Below are positions 49,896-59,236 of a stretch of 64,000 nt of DNA, in pieces. Within the stretch, counting starts at the first letter, position 1. Each line of letters begins with the position of its first letter. Below the pieces are notes generated by a model that was not told where the DNA came from, made no database searches, and worked only from the letters and a program-made list of their open reading frames with translations. This DNA comes from Candidatus Nanosynbacter featherlites (GTDB taxonomy: Bacteria > Patescibacteriota > Saccharimonadia > Saccharimonadales > Saccharimonadaceae): NCBI RefSeq assembly GCF_005697565.1, contig NZ_CP040004.1, forward strand, positions 496,001-560,000. The letters run 5' to 3'. Both the position numbers and the translations under genes were made by a program.

Positions 49896-51665
49896 TTGAC
49901 AAAAGTATCAAACAAAGAAATATTATGCCTGTTCTGGCGAATATCACAGCCCTACAAGCATCGGCGAAATTTGACTATTTTCTTTACAATCATCACACTT
50001 GCCATCACAATTTTTGTTGGCCCGCTGATTATTGCAGAATTGCTCAACACCATCCAAAGCGGTCAACTAAACAACGCGGAGAAACTATGGAAATTAGTCG
50101 CGCTCTACGGCATGAGCGAATTATGGTCAAATGTCATCAGCTGGCGCTTAGTCCTGTATCTCGCTTGGACGTTTGAAACTGCCCTACAACGTGATCTATA
50201 CGCACAGTGTTTTAGCAAACTAACCAAACAAACAATGTTTTTCCATGCCAATAAATTTGGTGGCTCACTTGTCAGCCAAACCAATAAATTAAACGGCGCA
50301 GTTGAACGTTTTTGGGACACGATCATTTGGTCAATTTTGCCGTTGGTCATCTCCCTGGTTGGCTCAATCATCATCCTATCAACCCTGCTGTGGCAGTACG
50401 CCGTATTTCTCCTACTCTTCTCAATCATTTTCAGTGTCGTTGTCTATTTTGGCTCTCGGCCGATGGCTAAACTGAACGAGAAAGAAGCTAAAGCCAGCAA
50501 CAAAGTGAGCGGACAATTAGCGGACGCCGTTTCAAACATTTTGGCAGTAAAATCGTCTGGTGCCGAGGCATTGGAGCAGCAACGCTTTGCAAAAACTGTT
50601 ACATCATGGCGCGGCGCTAGTCTGGGCACAATGCGCGGGCTTTTAAAAGTCAGTACTGTGTATTCGACCATTAATATAACGATAAAAATTGGGGCAATTG
50701 CCTTTGCAATATATGCCGCTCAGCATAACATCGTATCAGTAGCGGCGGTTTATCTCATCATCACCTACACCGGTAGCGTGGCGCATGAGTTGTGGAATAT
50801 GAACAGCATCATGCGTAGTTACAACCGCATCCTTGGTGACGCTCACGATATGGTGGAGATTCTTACCACGCCGACGACACTAGTCGATCAAAGTGACGCA
50901 AAGCTTGCTATTACGCACGGCAGTATCACCATGGATAATGTGACCTTTACTCATGATGAGGGTGAAGGTGACACGCTGTTTCATGATTTCTCTCTTCGCA
51001 TTCAGCCAGGTGAAAAAATTGGTTTGGTTGGGTCAAGTGGTTCTGGCAAAACTACCCTGACCAAATTATTGCTACGCTTTGCTGACATCGACTCAGGGGA
51101 GATTACCATCGACGCACAAAACATCGCCGACGTCACCCAAGCAAGCCTGCGCGAACAAATCGCCTACGTGCCGCAAGAGCCACTACTATTTCACCGTTCA
51201 GTCCGCGAAAATATCGCTTACGGCCGACCTGACGCAACTGATGCTGAAATTGAACGTGCCGCCAAAAAAGCTGGTGCCTATGATTTTATCATTAAGCTAC
51301 AAGACGGTTTCGACACCATGGTCGGTGAGCGCGGTGTGAAACTTTCAGGCGGACAGCGGCAGCGCATCGCTATTGCCAGGGCGATTTTGAAAAATACACC
51401 AATTCTAATTCTTGATGAAGCAACCTCAGCCTTGGACTCAGAGTCAGAAGCGCTTATCCAGCAGTCGCTGGAGACATTAATGAAAGACCGAACCTCGATC
51501 GTCATCGCTCACCGCTTGTCGACCATCGCCAAACTGGATCGCATCATTGTTCTAGAAAATGGACGCATCATCGAAGACGGTTCGCACGAGCAACTGCTTG
51601 CCAAAAAACGCGGTGTTTATGCCAAATTATGGGCGCGGCAGTCTGGCGGATTTATCGAAGATTAA
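49896..51665 (+). CDS. ABC exporter, fused membrane and ATPase domains
   Basis: 589 residues, half-transporter of the MsbA/multidrug type. Six helices in residues ~20-310, then the ATPase with Walker A VGSSGSGKTTLTKLL, Q loop YVPQEPLLF, signature LSGGQRQRIAIARAIL, Walker B ILILDEATSALDSE and switch His IVIAHRLSTI. It should dimerise and export lipids, peptides or drugs. The start is TTG 49896, with AAAGGAG 8 nt upstream. Followed by a strong terminator shared with the giant surface gene. The CPBP gene is divergent. Confidence 0.94.
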   Translation: MTKVSNKEILCLFWRISQPYKHRRNLTIFFTIITLAITIFVGPLIIAELLNTIQSGQLNNAEKLWKLVALYGMSELWSNVISWRLVLYLAWTFETALQRDLYAQCFSKLTKQTMFFHANKFGGSLVSQTNKLNGAVERFWDTIIWSILPLVISLVGSIIILSTLLWQYAVFLLLFSIIFSVVVYFGSRPMAKLNEKEAKASNKVSGQLADAVSNILAVKSSGAEALEQQRFAKTVTSWRGASLGTMRGLLKVSTVYSTINITIKIGAIAFAIYAAQHNIVSVAAVYLIITYTGSVAHELWNMNSIMRSYNRILGDAHDMVEILTTPTTLVDQSDAKLAITHGSITMDNVTFTHDEGEGDTLFHDFSLRIQPGEKIGLVGSSGSGKTTLTKLLLRFADIDSGEITIDAQNIADVTQASLREQIAYVPQEPLLFHRSVRENIAYGRPDATDAEIERAAKKAGAYDFIIKLQDGFDTMVGERGVKLSGGQRQRIAIARAILKNTPILILDEATSALDSESEALIQQSLETLMKDRTSIVIAHRLSTIAKLDRIIVLENGRIIEDGSHEQLLAKKRGVYAKLWARQSGGFIED

Positions 51666-51666
51666 C

Positions 51667-51699
51667 ATAAAGCGGCTATGTGAGATAGCCGCTTTATTA
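51667..51699. terminator. Bidirectional hairpin terminator
   Basis: ATAAAGCGGCTA-TGTGAGA-TAGCCGCTTTAT, followed by T-rich sequence on both strands, between the convergent ABC exporter and giant surface-protein genes. Confidence 0.8.
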
Positions 51700-51720
51700 T
51701 TGAGCCGTGTGACGGTTGGT

Positions 51721-54700
51721 TTAGCGTCGGCGTTTGATGATTATCCAGGCGCCAGTAGCAACCACCGCGATGGAACCGAGAGCGATCACGATGGCGTTGC
51801 TGCCTGTGTCAGCCAACGCATTTGATGCTTTCTTCGCAATCTTAGCAACTGCGCTGTTGCTGCCGCTATTGGCATTTTGGTTACCATTCTGAGTAGCGCC
51901 CTCTTCTTCGTAAACACCAACTGGGTCGATGATAGTGCCGTTTGCCGCGCCATCACCGTCACCAAAGCCACCGTCAGTCAGATCGTAAGAAATGGTGGTA
52001 TAGTTACCATCTGGCGTATTGCCAAAAGTGACTCGACTAGTGATGTCTTGGTATACTCGACCGTTCATGATCTTGCCAATTGTTAGACGGTTCGTATTAG
52101 CGTAGCGCCGACTTAATGTTAAGGTCACGCGAGCCGTGAAGCCAACCGCAGGAGCTTGATTGTTACAGTTAATGGTGAAATCCACTCCTTCGCGAAGGAC
52201 ACGGTTATTGTAGCGATCCGGTGTTGAAGCCGACTGCGCTGTCGCCAGGTTGTAGCACGAGTTCCCAGACGTTTCTACTGTCAAAGAACGGTGGTGCGGC
52301 TGGGCAACAGTCATCTTGTTCCGTGGAGCTTGTGGTCCTGGAATGATGATTGCGTTCAACCGATTCTCCAACGCAGTTCGCTTCGTAGCATCCTGTACTT
52401 TCGCTGCCAAAGCCCTTGCGTCATTTACTGCAGATTGGGTTTTACTGTGTTCAGCCTGAGCAACTGCTTGTTCAGCGGCTGTCTGGGCGTCTGCTTCTTT
52501 CTTCTTAGCGTTGGCTACGGCAGTGTTGAGGTCGTTGGCTGCTTTCTGGATGGCAGTAGCAGCTGGGTTTGGTTGTTTCTCTACTTCTTTGGCTTTGGCG
52601 AGAGCTTGCTTGACGGTCGCGTCATTGGTAATGTAGGCCGGTTCTTTCTCGGCGTTGGCGATGGCGGTGCGGAGGGCAGATAGGTCAGGACGAAGGGCGT
52701 CAAGTTTTGCTTGCAGTGCTGCTTTGGCAGCATTGAGCTCGGTAACAGAGGCACCGGCGTTGGCAGCTACCTGCTCTGCCTGGGTGACTTGTGCTGCTAA
52801 GGCGTCCTTGCTTTCTTGGGACATGCCGGCAGTAGTTGCTGGGTCTTTTGCTTTGGTTATCAGGGCGGAGAGAGCGTTGCGAGCAGCGGTGACGTTAGCG
52901 GTGACCTGGTTGAGGCGATCCTGGAAGGCTTGTTTCTTCGTTGGGTCTTGGACGGCAGCTACCTTGGCGTTGGCGCTGGTAACATCGTCTGGATCCTGGT
53001 TGTGTTCAGCCTGAGCAACTGCTTGTTCAGCGGCTGTCTGGGCGTCTGCTTCTTTCTTCTTAGCGTTGGCTACGGCAGTGTTGAGGTCGTTGGCTGCTTT
53101 CTGGATGGCAGTAGCAGCTGGGTTTGGTTGTTTCTCTACTTCTTTGGCTTTGGCGAGAGCTTGCTTGACGGTCGCGTCATTGGTAATGTAGGCCGGTTCT
53201 TTCTCGGCGTTGGCGATGGCGGTGCGGAGGGCAGATAGGTCAGGACGAAGGGCGTCAAGTTTTGCTTGCAGTGCTGCTTTGGCAGCATTGAGCTCGGTAA
53301 CAGAGGCACCGGCGTTGGCAGCTACCTGCTCTGCCTGGGTGACTTGTGCTGCTAAGGCGTCCTTGCTTTCTTGGGACATGCCGGCAGTAGTTGCTGGGTC
53401 TTTTGCTTTGGTTATCAGGGCGGAGAGAGCGTTGCGAGCAGCGGTGACGTTAGCGGTGACCTGGTTGAGGCGATCCTGGAAGGCTTGTTTCTTCGTTGGG
53501 TCTTGGACGGCAGCTACCTTGGCGTTGGCGCTGGTAACATCGTCTGGATCCTGGTTGTGTTCAGCCTGAGCAACTGCTTGTTCAGCGGCTGTCTGGGCGT
53601 CTGCTTCTTTCTTCTTAGCGTTGGCTACGGCAGTGTTGAGGTCGTTGGCTGCTTTCTGGATGGCAGTAGCAGCTGGGTTTGGTTGTTTCTCTACTTCTTT
53701 GGCTTTGGCGAGAGCTTGCTTGACGGTCGCGTCATTGGTAATGTAGGCCGGTTCTTTCTCGGCGTTGGCGATGGCGGTGCGGAGGGCAGATAGGTCAGGA
53801 CGAAGGGCGTCAAGTTTTGCTTGCAGTGCTGCTTTGGCAGCATTGAGCTCGGTAACAGAGGCACCGGCGTTGGCAGCTACCTGCTCTGCCTGGGTGACTT
53901 GTGCTGCTAAGGCGTCCTTGCTTTCTTGGGACATGCCGGCAGTAGTTGCTGGGTCTTTTGCTTTGGTTATCAGGGCGGAGAGAGCGTTGCGAGCAGCGGT
54001 GACGTTAGCGGTGACCTGGTTGAGGCGATCCTGGAAGGCTTGTTTCTTCGTTGGGTCTTGGACGGCAGCTACCTTGGCGTTGGCGCTGGTAACATCGTCT
54101 GGATCCTGGTTGTGTTCAGCCTGAGCAACTGCTTGTTCAGCGGCTGTCTGGGCGTCTGCTTCTTTCTTCTTAGCGTTGGCTACGGCAGTGTTGAGGTCGT
54201 TGGCTGCTTTCTGGATGGCAGTAGCAGCTGGGTTTGGTTGTTTCTCTACTTCTTTGGCTTTGGCGAGAGCTTGCTTGACGGTCGCGTCATTGGTAATGTA
54301 GGCCGGTTCTTTCTCGGCGTTGGCGATGGCGGTGCGGAGGGCAGATAGGTCAGGACGAAGGGCGTCAAGTTTTGCTTGCAGTGCTGCTTTGGCAGCATTG
54401 AGCTCGGTAACAGAGGCACCGGCGTTGGCAGCTACCTGCTCTGCCTGGGTGACTTGTGCTGCTAAGGCGTCCTTGCTTTCTTGGGACATGCCGGCAGTAG
54501 TTGCTGGGTCTTTTGCTTTGGTTATCAGGGCGGAGAGAGCGTTGCGAGCAGCGGTGACGTTAGCGGTGACCTGGTTGAGGCGATCCTGGAAGGCTTGTTT
54601 CTTCGTTGGGTCTTGGACGGCAGCTACCTTGGCGTTGGCGCTGGTAACATCGTCTGGATCCTGGTTGTGTTCAGCCTGAGCAACTGCTTGTTCAGCGGCT

Positions 54701-57700
54701 GTCTGGGCGTCTGCTTCTTTCTTCTTAGCGTTGGCTACGGCAGTGTTGAGGTCGTTGGCTGCTTTCTGGATGGCAGTAGCAGCTGGGTTTGGTTGTTTCT
54801 CTACTTCTTTGGCTTTGGCGAGAGCTTGCTTGACGGTCGCGTCATTGGTAATGTAGGCCGGTTCTTTCTCGGCGTTGGCGATGGCGGTGCGGAGGGCAGA
54901 TAGGTCAGGACGAAGGGCGTCAAGTTTTGCTTGCAGTGCTGCTTTGGCAGCATTGAGCTCGGTAACAGAGGCACCGGCGTTGGCAGCTACCTGCTCTGCC
55001 TGGGTGACTTGTGCTGCTAAGGCGTCCTTGCTTTCTTGGGACATGCCGGCAGTAGTTGCTGGGTCTTTTGCTTTGGTTATCAGGGCGGAGAGAGCGTTGC
55101 GAGCAGCGGTGACGTTAGCGGTGACCTGGTTGAGGCGATCCTGGAAGGCTTGTTTCTTCGTTGGGTCTTGGACGGCAGCTACCTTGGCGTTGGCGCTGGT
55201 AACATCGTCTGGATCCTGGTTGTGTTCAGCCTGAGCAACTGCTTGTTCAGCGGCTGTCTGGGCGTCTGCTTCTTTCTTCTTAGCGTTGGCTACGGCAGTG
55301 TTGAGGTCGTTGGCTGCTTTCTGGATGGCAGTAGCAGCTGGGTTTGGTTGTTTCTCTACTTCTTTGGCTTTGGCGAGAGCTTGCTTGACGGTCGCGTCAT
55401 TGGTAATGTAGGCCGGTTCTTTCTCGGCGTTGGCGATGGCGGTGCGGAGGGCAGATAGGTCAGGACGAAGGGCGTCAAGTTTTGCTTGCAGTGCTGCTTT
55501 GGCAGCATTGAGCTCGGTAACAGAGGCACCGGCGTTGGCAGCTACCTGCTCTGCCTGGGTGACTTGTGCTGCTAAGGCGTCCTTGCTTTCTTGGGACATG
55601 CCGGCAGTAGTTGCTGGGTCTTTTGCTTTGGTTATCAGGGCGGAGAGAGCGTTGCGAGCAGCGGTGACGTTAGCGGTGACCTGGTTGAGGCGATCCTGGA
55701 AGGCTTGTTTCTTCGTTGGGTCTTGGACGGCAGCTACCTTGGCGTTGGCGCTGGTAACATCGTCTGGATCCTGGTTGTGTTCAGCCTGAGCAACTGCTTG
55801 TTCAGCGGCTGTCTGGGCGTCTGCTTCTTTCTTCTTAGCGTTGGCTACGGCAGTGTTGAGGTCGTTGGCTGCTTTCTGGATGGCAGTAGCAGCTGGGTTT
55901 GGTTGTTTCTCTACTTCTTTGGCTTTGGCGAGAGCTTGCTTGACGGTCGCGTCATTGGTAATGTAGGCCGGTTCTTTCTCGGCGTTGGCGATGGCGGTGC
56001 GGAGGGCAGATAGGTCAGGCTTTGGCAAGGTAGCAGTCACATGCAGTGTCCCAGAGAAAGTAAATGGCTTACCGTTGACGGTTATTTGCTTGTTCCAGTT
56101 GGCCTGCAACGCATGTGGTTGACCGTCATATGCTGGTGCTGCCACTTTTAATTTGCCAGCCGCTTCATTAACCAAAGTGGCCGTATTTTCAATAGTAATT
56201 GGTGCGCCAGTTGCGTCTTTCAAAGGTGAATTGAATACCTCAGATTCAGTGGTCATGCTGCCCTGCTGGTTTTCTAGCTTCAAAGAGGTAAGGCGATTTA
56301 AGCCTGCTAAAGGCTGTGCATTCATGACCGTACTGTAGTCTAACCGTAGTTCAGTAAGTTGAGTCATTCGTCCAATTGCAGTAATCTCATTCTCGCTCAA
56401 TTGCCCCCCGGTCAAGCGCAAAGAGGTCAGAGCTGGTGCACCAACAAGAGATTGAGCATTGACAACTTTAGTATTTCGACCATAGTCATAGAAAGAGATT
56501 TTCTTTAATGAGTTCTTACTACCTGCAAATGTTGATAGGTCTAACGTCTGATTGGCACCGCTCATCGAGACTTGCTCGAGCTTGTTCAGAGACGACAAAG
56601 GACTATAGTTCGTAACAACATTTTCCGACAAGTTCACACTACGCAACTCAGACAAGCCAGCCAGCGGTTGAATATCAGCAACCTTGTTGCCTGACAGCTG
56701 TAATGCGCGCAATTTAGTTAGGCCAGAGAGCGGCTGTAAATTGGTAATTGCGTGATTGCCGAGTGATAGCTCAGTGACATTTTTAGCGTACTCCAGACCA
56801 GTCAAATCCTTAATCCTCTGGTCTTCCGTGATATTGCCAGTATTATCGACATACATGCGATCAATGGTTAGCATTTCTTGAGCAGTAATCGCTTGAGCAT
56901 CACTACGGGTTTTCCCTGAGATTTCAGCTAACCTCTTGTTCAACAACTGGCGCAACCTGGCATCAGGGATGTTAACGCCCTGCGCTGCCGGAGGCTGTGG
57001 AGGTGTCGGAGAATTGGTTGAATCCATATAAGCATTTACCAAAGCACCTCGGTTTACCGCCACACCAGGCCTTACGTGTTGGCCGCTTGGGTCAATTGCT
57101 GATGCAACCTCAGCTGACAATGGCTTACCTGAACCAATCGCCGGACTGCCTGCCTTCAAGTTGTAGTTACTCTTACGGTAGTCGGTGTTCTGTTCAGCTT
57201 CTTTGATGAAGTATGGGTTGTTTGCGCGTGTACCAAACAGGTCGAACGAGTGGGTGTCGCGACCATCAATTGACGACCTTACGCGGCTATCTTTAGCGAT
57301 GTCTTTCACATTAGCAAACAAAATATCAAGGCGGTTCGGCACGTCTGCCAAGTCCCAGGTCATGATTGTGCCTTCATTTTGCAAGCTACTGCGGTAGTAG
57401 GCGTTGTAGTCAAAGCCCTTGAACATGTCATTTGTATAGGTGCCTGGACCAGTGTGGTTTGGGCCGCCAGTGCTCCTAACAGGGTAGGACCACAGTGGCG
57501 CGCCAGTGTCACCAGAGATGACTGCACGAGATGAGATGATGTTATTGTACATCTCTAGACCAGTCAAGTTCCAGCTCAGACCCTTGCCAGCAGACCACGA
57601 CTCGAGCGATTTACAAATTTGTGGATTATTACGATCTCGCTCATTACAACCGTCAGTACGAGCATCCTCATTCAGCATGATAGGTCGGTTGGTTCGAGAG

Positions 57701-59115
57701 ATAGTGTTATTGTATACTTTGGAGTTCGAACTACTCGATACGCCAATACCCGCACCCGAGCCCTCAATAATGTTTGATGCGATGATTGTGCCATCTGAAA
57801 CCTCATCAAAGATCGCTGTTGTCGTGTTGATGAAGAAGTTGTTGACAATTTTTGCTTTGATGCAGCCTTCATCACACCAGACACCCGCTGTACCATTGCG
57901 CACATAATAGTCGTTGCCAGTTGAAGCAGGATTCTTTGAGTTATCAACCACATTACCTCGGAACGTAAAGTTCTCAATGTGCGTGACTTTTATCTCAGAA
58001 ACAGTACACCACGCTAAACAGACTGAACCGTTAGTGAGGTAATTTGCCGCATTGTTCTCTGTAAAGATATTGTTTTCAAATGTTGTATTGTGTGCACGGT
58101 TGGCTCCTGCGCCATTACCACCGTTGCCGATGAATTTATTATTAACAATACGTGCACCTTCTGCATCAGTGTTGAAGCCAACTGAGGAACTTTGTGTGAA
58201 GATGGAGTCTTGTACAACTGAGCCACGACCGTTGACCACGATCATACTCGTTCCAACCTGATCATCAGGCAGTTGACGATCCCAAGACCAGCTTTGCACT
58301 GGCGAATACTGGGCAACATTGATAGCTTTCATGGTGAAGTTAGAACCATCGTCAGCATTACGACCACCTACGGAAAAGGCACGAGCTCGGTTAGTAATTT
58401 CTGTGGTGCCACGAGATGGGTCAGAGCCAACATAGTATGTCAGATCATCTTCTGTACCAACGTTAAAGCCTGCTCGGTTATTTGTTGGATCTTTCAAAGT
58501 AGTTGGGTTTTTGTCTTCAACGTAAAACTTTCCAGGGCCAACCTTACTTTTTGCATCGACCTGCTCAAGTGGTTCGTCATCGATAAACATTTGCTCTGGG
58601 TAAGCAGCCATGCCTTCTTTGGATGGGTCAGGATTCACGGTACAAACACGGCAAAAATTACGGAATTTACCCGTCGTCTTCCACATATTGCCCTCTTTAG
58701 TCCATTGACCTGCCGAGACAACATCGCTACCCTTCATCCAAACTTCAGCATGAGGAGCAGCCTGGAAAGTGATGTTCTTCTTGGTCACAAAAAAGTGTGG
58801 CTCTCGGTACACACCGCTTTTTGCCACAACTGTTCCGCCGTCAGAGACAGCCTGCAGTCCACGTCGAAATGTCGCGAAAGGTCGTGCTTCTGTTCCGTTA
58901 CCAGAATTGTCATTACCGTCTGGAGAAATCCAAGCGACATTAGTTGTCGGCACAGGATAGTTAGTATCCATTGCTTTATATTTTTTATGAACACTGGCCG
59001 CTTTTGCCATAAACGGATTTGTCAAAACCAAAGCAAACACCATCACCACTGCAGCTGCTGGTATTGCTATCTTGGCGACACGTTGATTCCTTCTTGATAT
59101 ACGAAGACGTACCAT
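51721..59115 (-). CDS. Giant repeat-containing wall-anchored surface protein
   Basis: 2464 residues. N-terminal signal peptide (AIPAAAVVMVFALVLTNPFM, cleavage near AKA). Residues ~60-690: right-handed parallel beta-helix (WISPDGNDNSGNGTEARPFA, then many VVDNS/NNIF/YNNTIS-type rungs). Residues ~770-950: internalin-like leucine-rich repeats (LTGLEYAKNVTELSLGN; LSGLTKLRALQLSGNKVADI). Residues 1033-2223: 6.4 copies of a 185-residue FIVAR-like helical repeat (DLSALRTAIANAEKEPAYIT). Residues ~2265-2405: a beta domain with LTDGGFGDGDGAANGTIIDP. The C-terminus is an LPXTG-like LADTG, hydrophobic helix and KRRR, i.e. sortase-type anchoring. Probably binds host-cell glycans or proteins. No sortase is in the window. 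Shine-Dalgarno GAGGAGAGGGAG. Confidence 0.88.
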   Translation of the reverse strand: MVRLRISRRNQRVAKIAIPAAAVVMVFALVLTNPFMAKAASVHKKYKAMDTNYPVPTTNVAWISPDGNDNSGNGTEARPFATFRRGLQAVSDGGTVVAKSGVYREPHFFVTKKNITFQAAPHAEVWMKGSDVVSAGQWTKEGNMWKTTGKFRNFCRVCTVNPDPSKEGMAAYPEQMFIDDEPLEQVDAKSKVGPGKFYVEDKNPTTLKDPTNNRAGFNVGTEDDLTYYVGSDPSRGTTEITNRARAFSVGGRNADDGSNFTMKAINVAQYSPVQSWSWDRQLPDDQVGTSMIVVNGRGSVVQDSIFTQSSSVGFNTDAEGARIVNNKFIGNGGNGAGANRAHNTTFENNIFTENNAANYLTNGSVCLAWCTVSEIKVTHIENFTFRGNVVDNSKNPASTGNDYYVRNGTAGVWCDEGCIKAKIVNNFFINTTTAIFDEVSDGTIIASNIIEGSGAGIGVSSSSNSKVYNNTISRTNRPIMLNEDARTDGCNERDRNNPQICKSLESWSAGKGLSWNLTGLEMYNNIISSRAVISGDTGAPLWSYPVRSTGGPNHTGPGTYTNDMFKGFDYNAYYRSSLQNEGTIMTWDLADVPNRLDILFANVKDIAKDSRVRSSIDGRDTHSFDLFGTRANNPYFIKEAEQNTDYRKSNYNLKAGSPAIGSGKPLSAEVASAIDPSGQHVRPGVAVNRGALVNAYMDSTNSPTPPQPPAAQGVNIPDARLRQLLNKRLAEISGKTRSDAQAITAQEMLTIDRMYVDNTGNITEDQRIKDLTGLEYAKNVTELSLGNHAITNLQPLSGLTKLRALQLSGNKVADIQPLAGLSELRSVNLSENVVTNYSPLSSLNKLEQVSMSGANQTLDLSTFAGSKNSLKKISFYDYGRNTKVVNAQSLVGAPALTSLRLTGGQLSENEITAIGRMTQLTELRLDYSTVMNAQPLAGLNRLTSLKLENQQGSMTTESEVFNSPLKDATGAPITIENTATLVNEAAGKLKVAAPAYDGQPHALQANWNKQITVNGKPFTFSGTLHVTATLPKPDLSALRTAIANAEKEPAYITNDATVKQALAKAKEVEKQPNPAATAIQKAANDLNTAVANAKKKEADAQTAAEQAVAQAEHNQDPDDVTSANAKVAAVQDPTKKQAFQDRLNQVTANVTAARNALSALITKAKDPATTAGMSQESKDALAAQVTQAEQVAANAGASVTELNAAKAALQAKLDALRPDLSALRTAIANAEKEPAYITNDATVKQALAKAKEVEKQPNPAATAIQKAANDLNTAVANAKKKEADAQTAAEQAVAQAEHNQDPDDVTSANAKVAAVQDPTKKQAFQDRLNQVTANVTAARNALSALITKAKDPATTAGMSQESKDALAAQVTQAEQVAANAGASVTELNAAKAALQAKLDALRPDLSALRTAIANAEKEPAYITNDATVKQALAKAKEVEKQPNPAATAIQKAANDLNTAVANAKKKEADAQTAAEQAVAQAEHNQDPDDVTSANAKVAAVQDPTKKQAFQDRLNQVTANVTAARNALSALITKAKDPATTAGMSQESKDALAAQVTQAEQVAANAGASVTELNAAKAALQAKLDALRPDLSALRTAIANAEKEPAYITNDATVKQALAKAKEVEKQPNPAATAIQKAANDLNTAVANAKKKEADAQTAAEQAVAQAEHNQDPDDVTSANAKVAAVQDPTKKQAFQDRLNQVTANVTAARNALSALITKAKDPATTAGMSQESKDALAAQVTQAEQVAANAGASVTELNAAKAALQAKLDALRPDLSALRTAIANAEKEPAYITNDATVKQALAKAKEVEKQPNPAATAIQKAANDLNTAVANAKKKEADAQTAAEQAVAQAEHNQDPDDVTSANAKVAAVQDPTKKQAFQDRLNQVTANVTAARNALSALITKAKDPATTAGMSQESKDALAAQVTQAEQVAANAGASVTELNAAKAALQAKLDALRPDLSALRTAIANAEKEPAYITNDATVKQALAKAKEVEKQPNPAATAIQKAANDLNTAVANAKKKEADAQTAAEQAVAQAEHNQDPDDVTSANAKVAAVQDPTKKQAFQDRLNQVTANVTAARNALSALITKAKDPATTAGMSQESKDALAAQVTQAEQVAANAGASVTELNAAKAALQAKLDALRPDLSALRTAIANAEKEPAYITNDATVKQALAKAKEVEKQPNPAATAIQKAANDLNTAVANAKKKEADAQTAAEQAVAQAEHSKTQSAVNDARALAAKVQDATKRTALENRLNAIIIPGPQAPRNKMTVAQPHHRSLTVETSGNSCYNLATAQSASTPDRYNNRVLREGVDFTINCNNQAPAVGFTARVTLTLSRRYANTNRLTIGKIMNGRVYQDITSRVTFGNTPDGNYTTISYDLTDGGFGDGDGAANGTIIDPVGVYEEEGATQNGNQNANSGSNSAVAKIAKKASNALADTGSNAIVIALGSIAVVATGAWIIIKRRR
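52447..56019. repeat. Tandem array of identical 555-bp repeats
   Basis: Six full 555-bp units (185 codons) plus a 243-bp partial unit, head to tail within the giant surface gene. The units look identical base for base where compared; the same reading in all frames recurs every 555 bp. Such identity means recent expansion or ongoing homogenisation by recombination, and copy number probably varies between cells. Confidence 0.93.
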
Positions 59116-59168
59116 CCCTATTTTTTCTCCCTCTCCTCAGTTTTGTGTATTAAAAACTACCTGTTACC

Positions 59169-59198
59169 AGTGTAGCATAAGCAAATTTGCACTGTCAA
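59169..59198 (-). promoter_or_regulatory. Promoter of giant surface gene with palindromic operator
   Basis: Minus strand TTGACA (59198-59193), 18-bp spacer, TACACT (59174-59169) in an extended TATGCTACACT. The spacer contains the perfect palindrome GCAAATTTGC (59181-59190), a good position for a repressor site. A second TTGACA lies 10 bp further upstream. Confidence 0.65.
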
Positions 59199-59222
59199 AT
59201 TGTCAACTACTGTTTTTTGTCA

Positions 59223-59228
59223 TATAAT
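59223..59228 (+). promoter_or_regulatory. -10 box TATAAT, leaderless start for 59237
   Basis: TATAAT ends 8 nt before ATG 59237. Confidence 0.6.
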
Positions 59229-59236
59229 GAGTACCC

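Noticed and set aside
52291-56013. Repeated plus-strand open frames of 119 and 140 codons every 555 bp
   Set aside because: They are antisense shadows of the tandem repeats in the giant surface gene, with no promoters or ribosome sites of their own.
52447-56019. CRISPR-like array
   Set aside because: The 555-bp unit is coding, continuous and without spacers; no cas genes are near.
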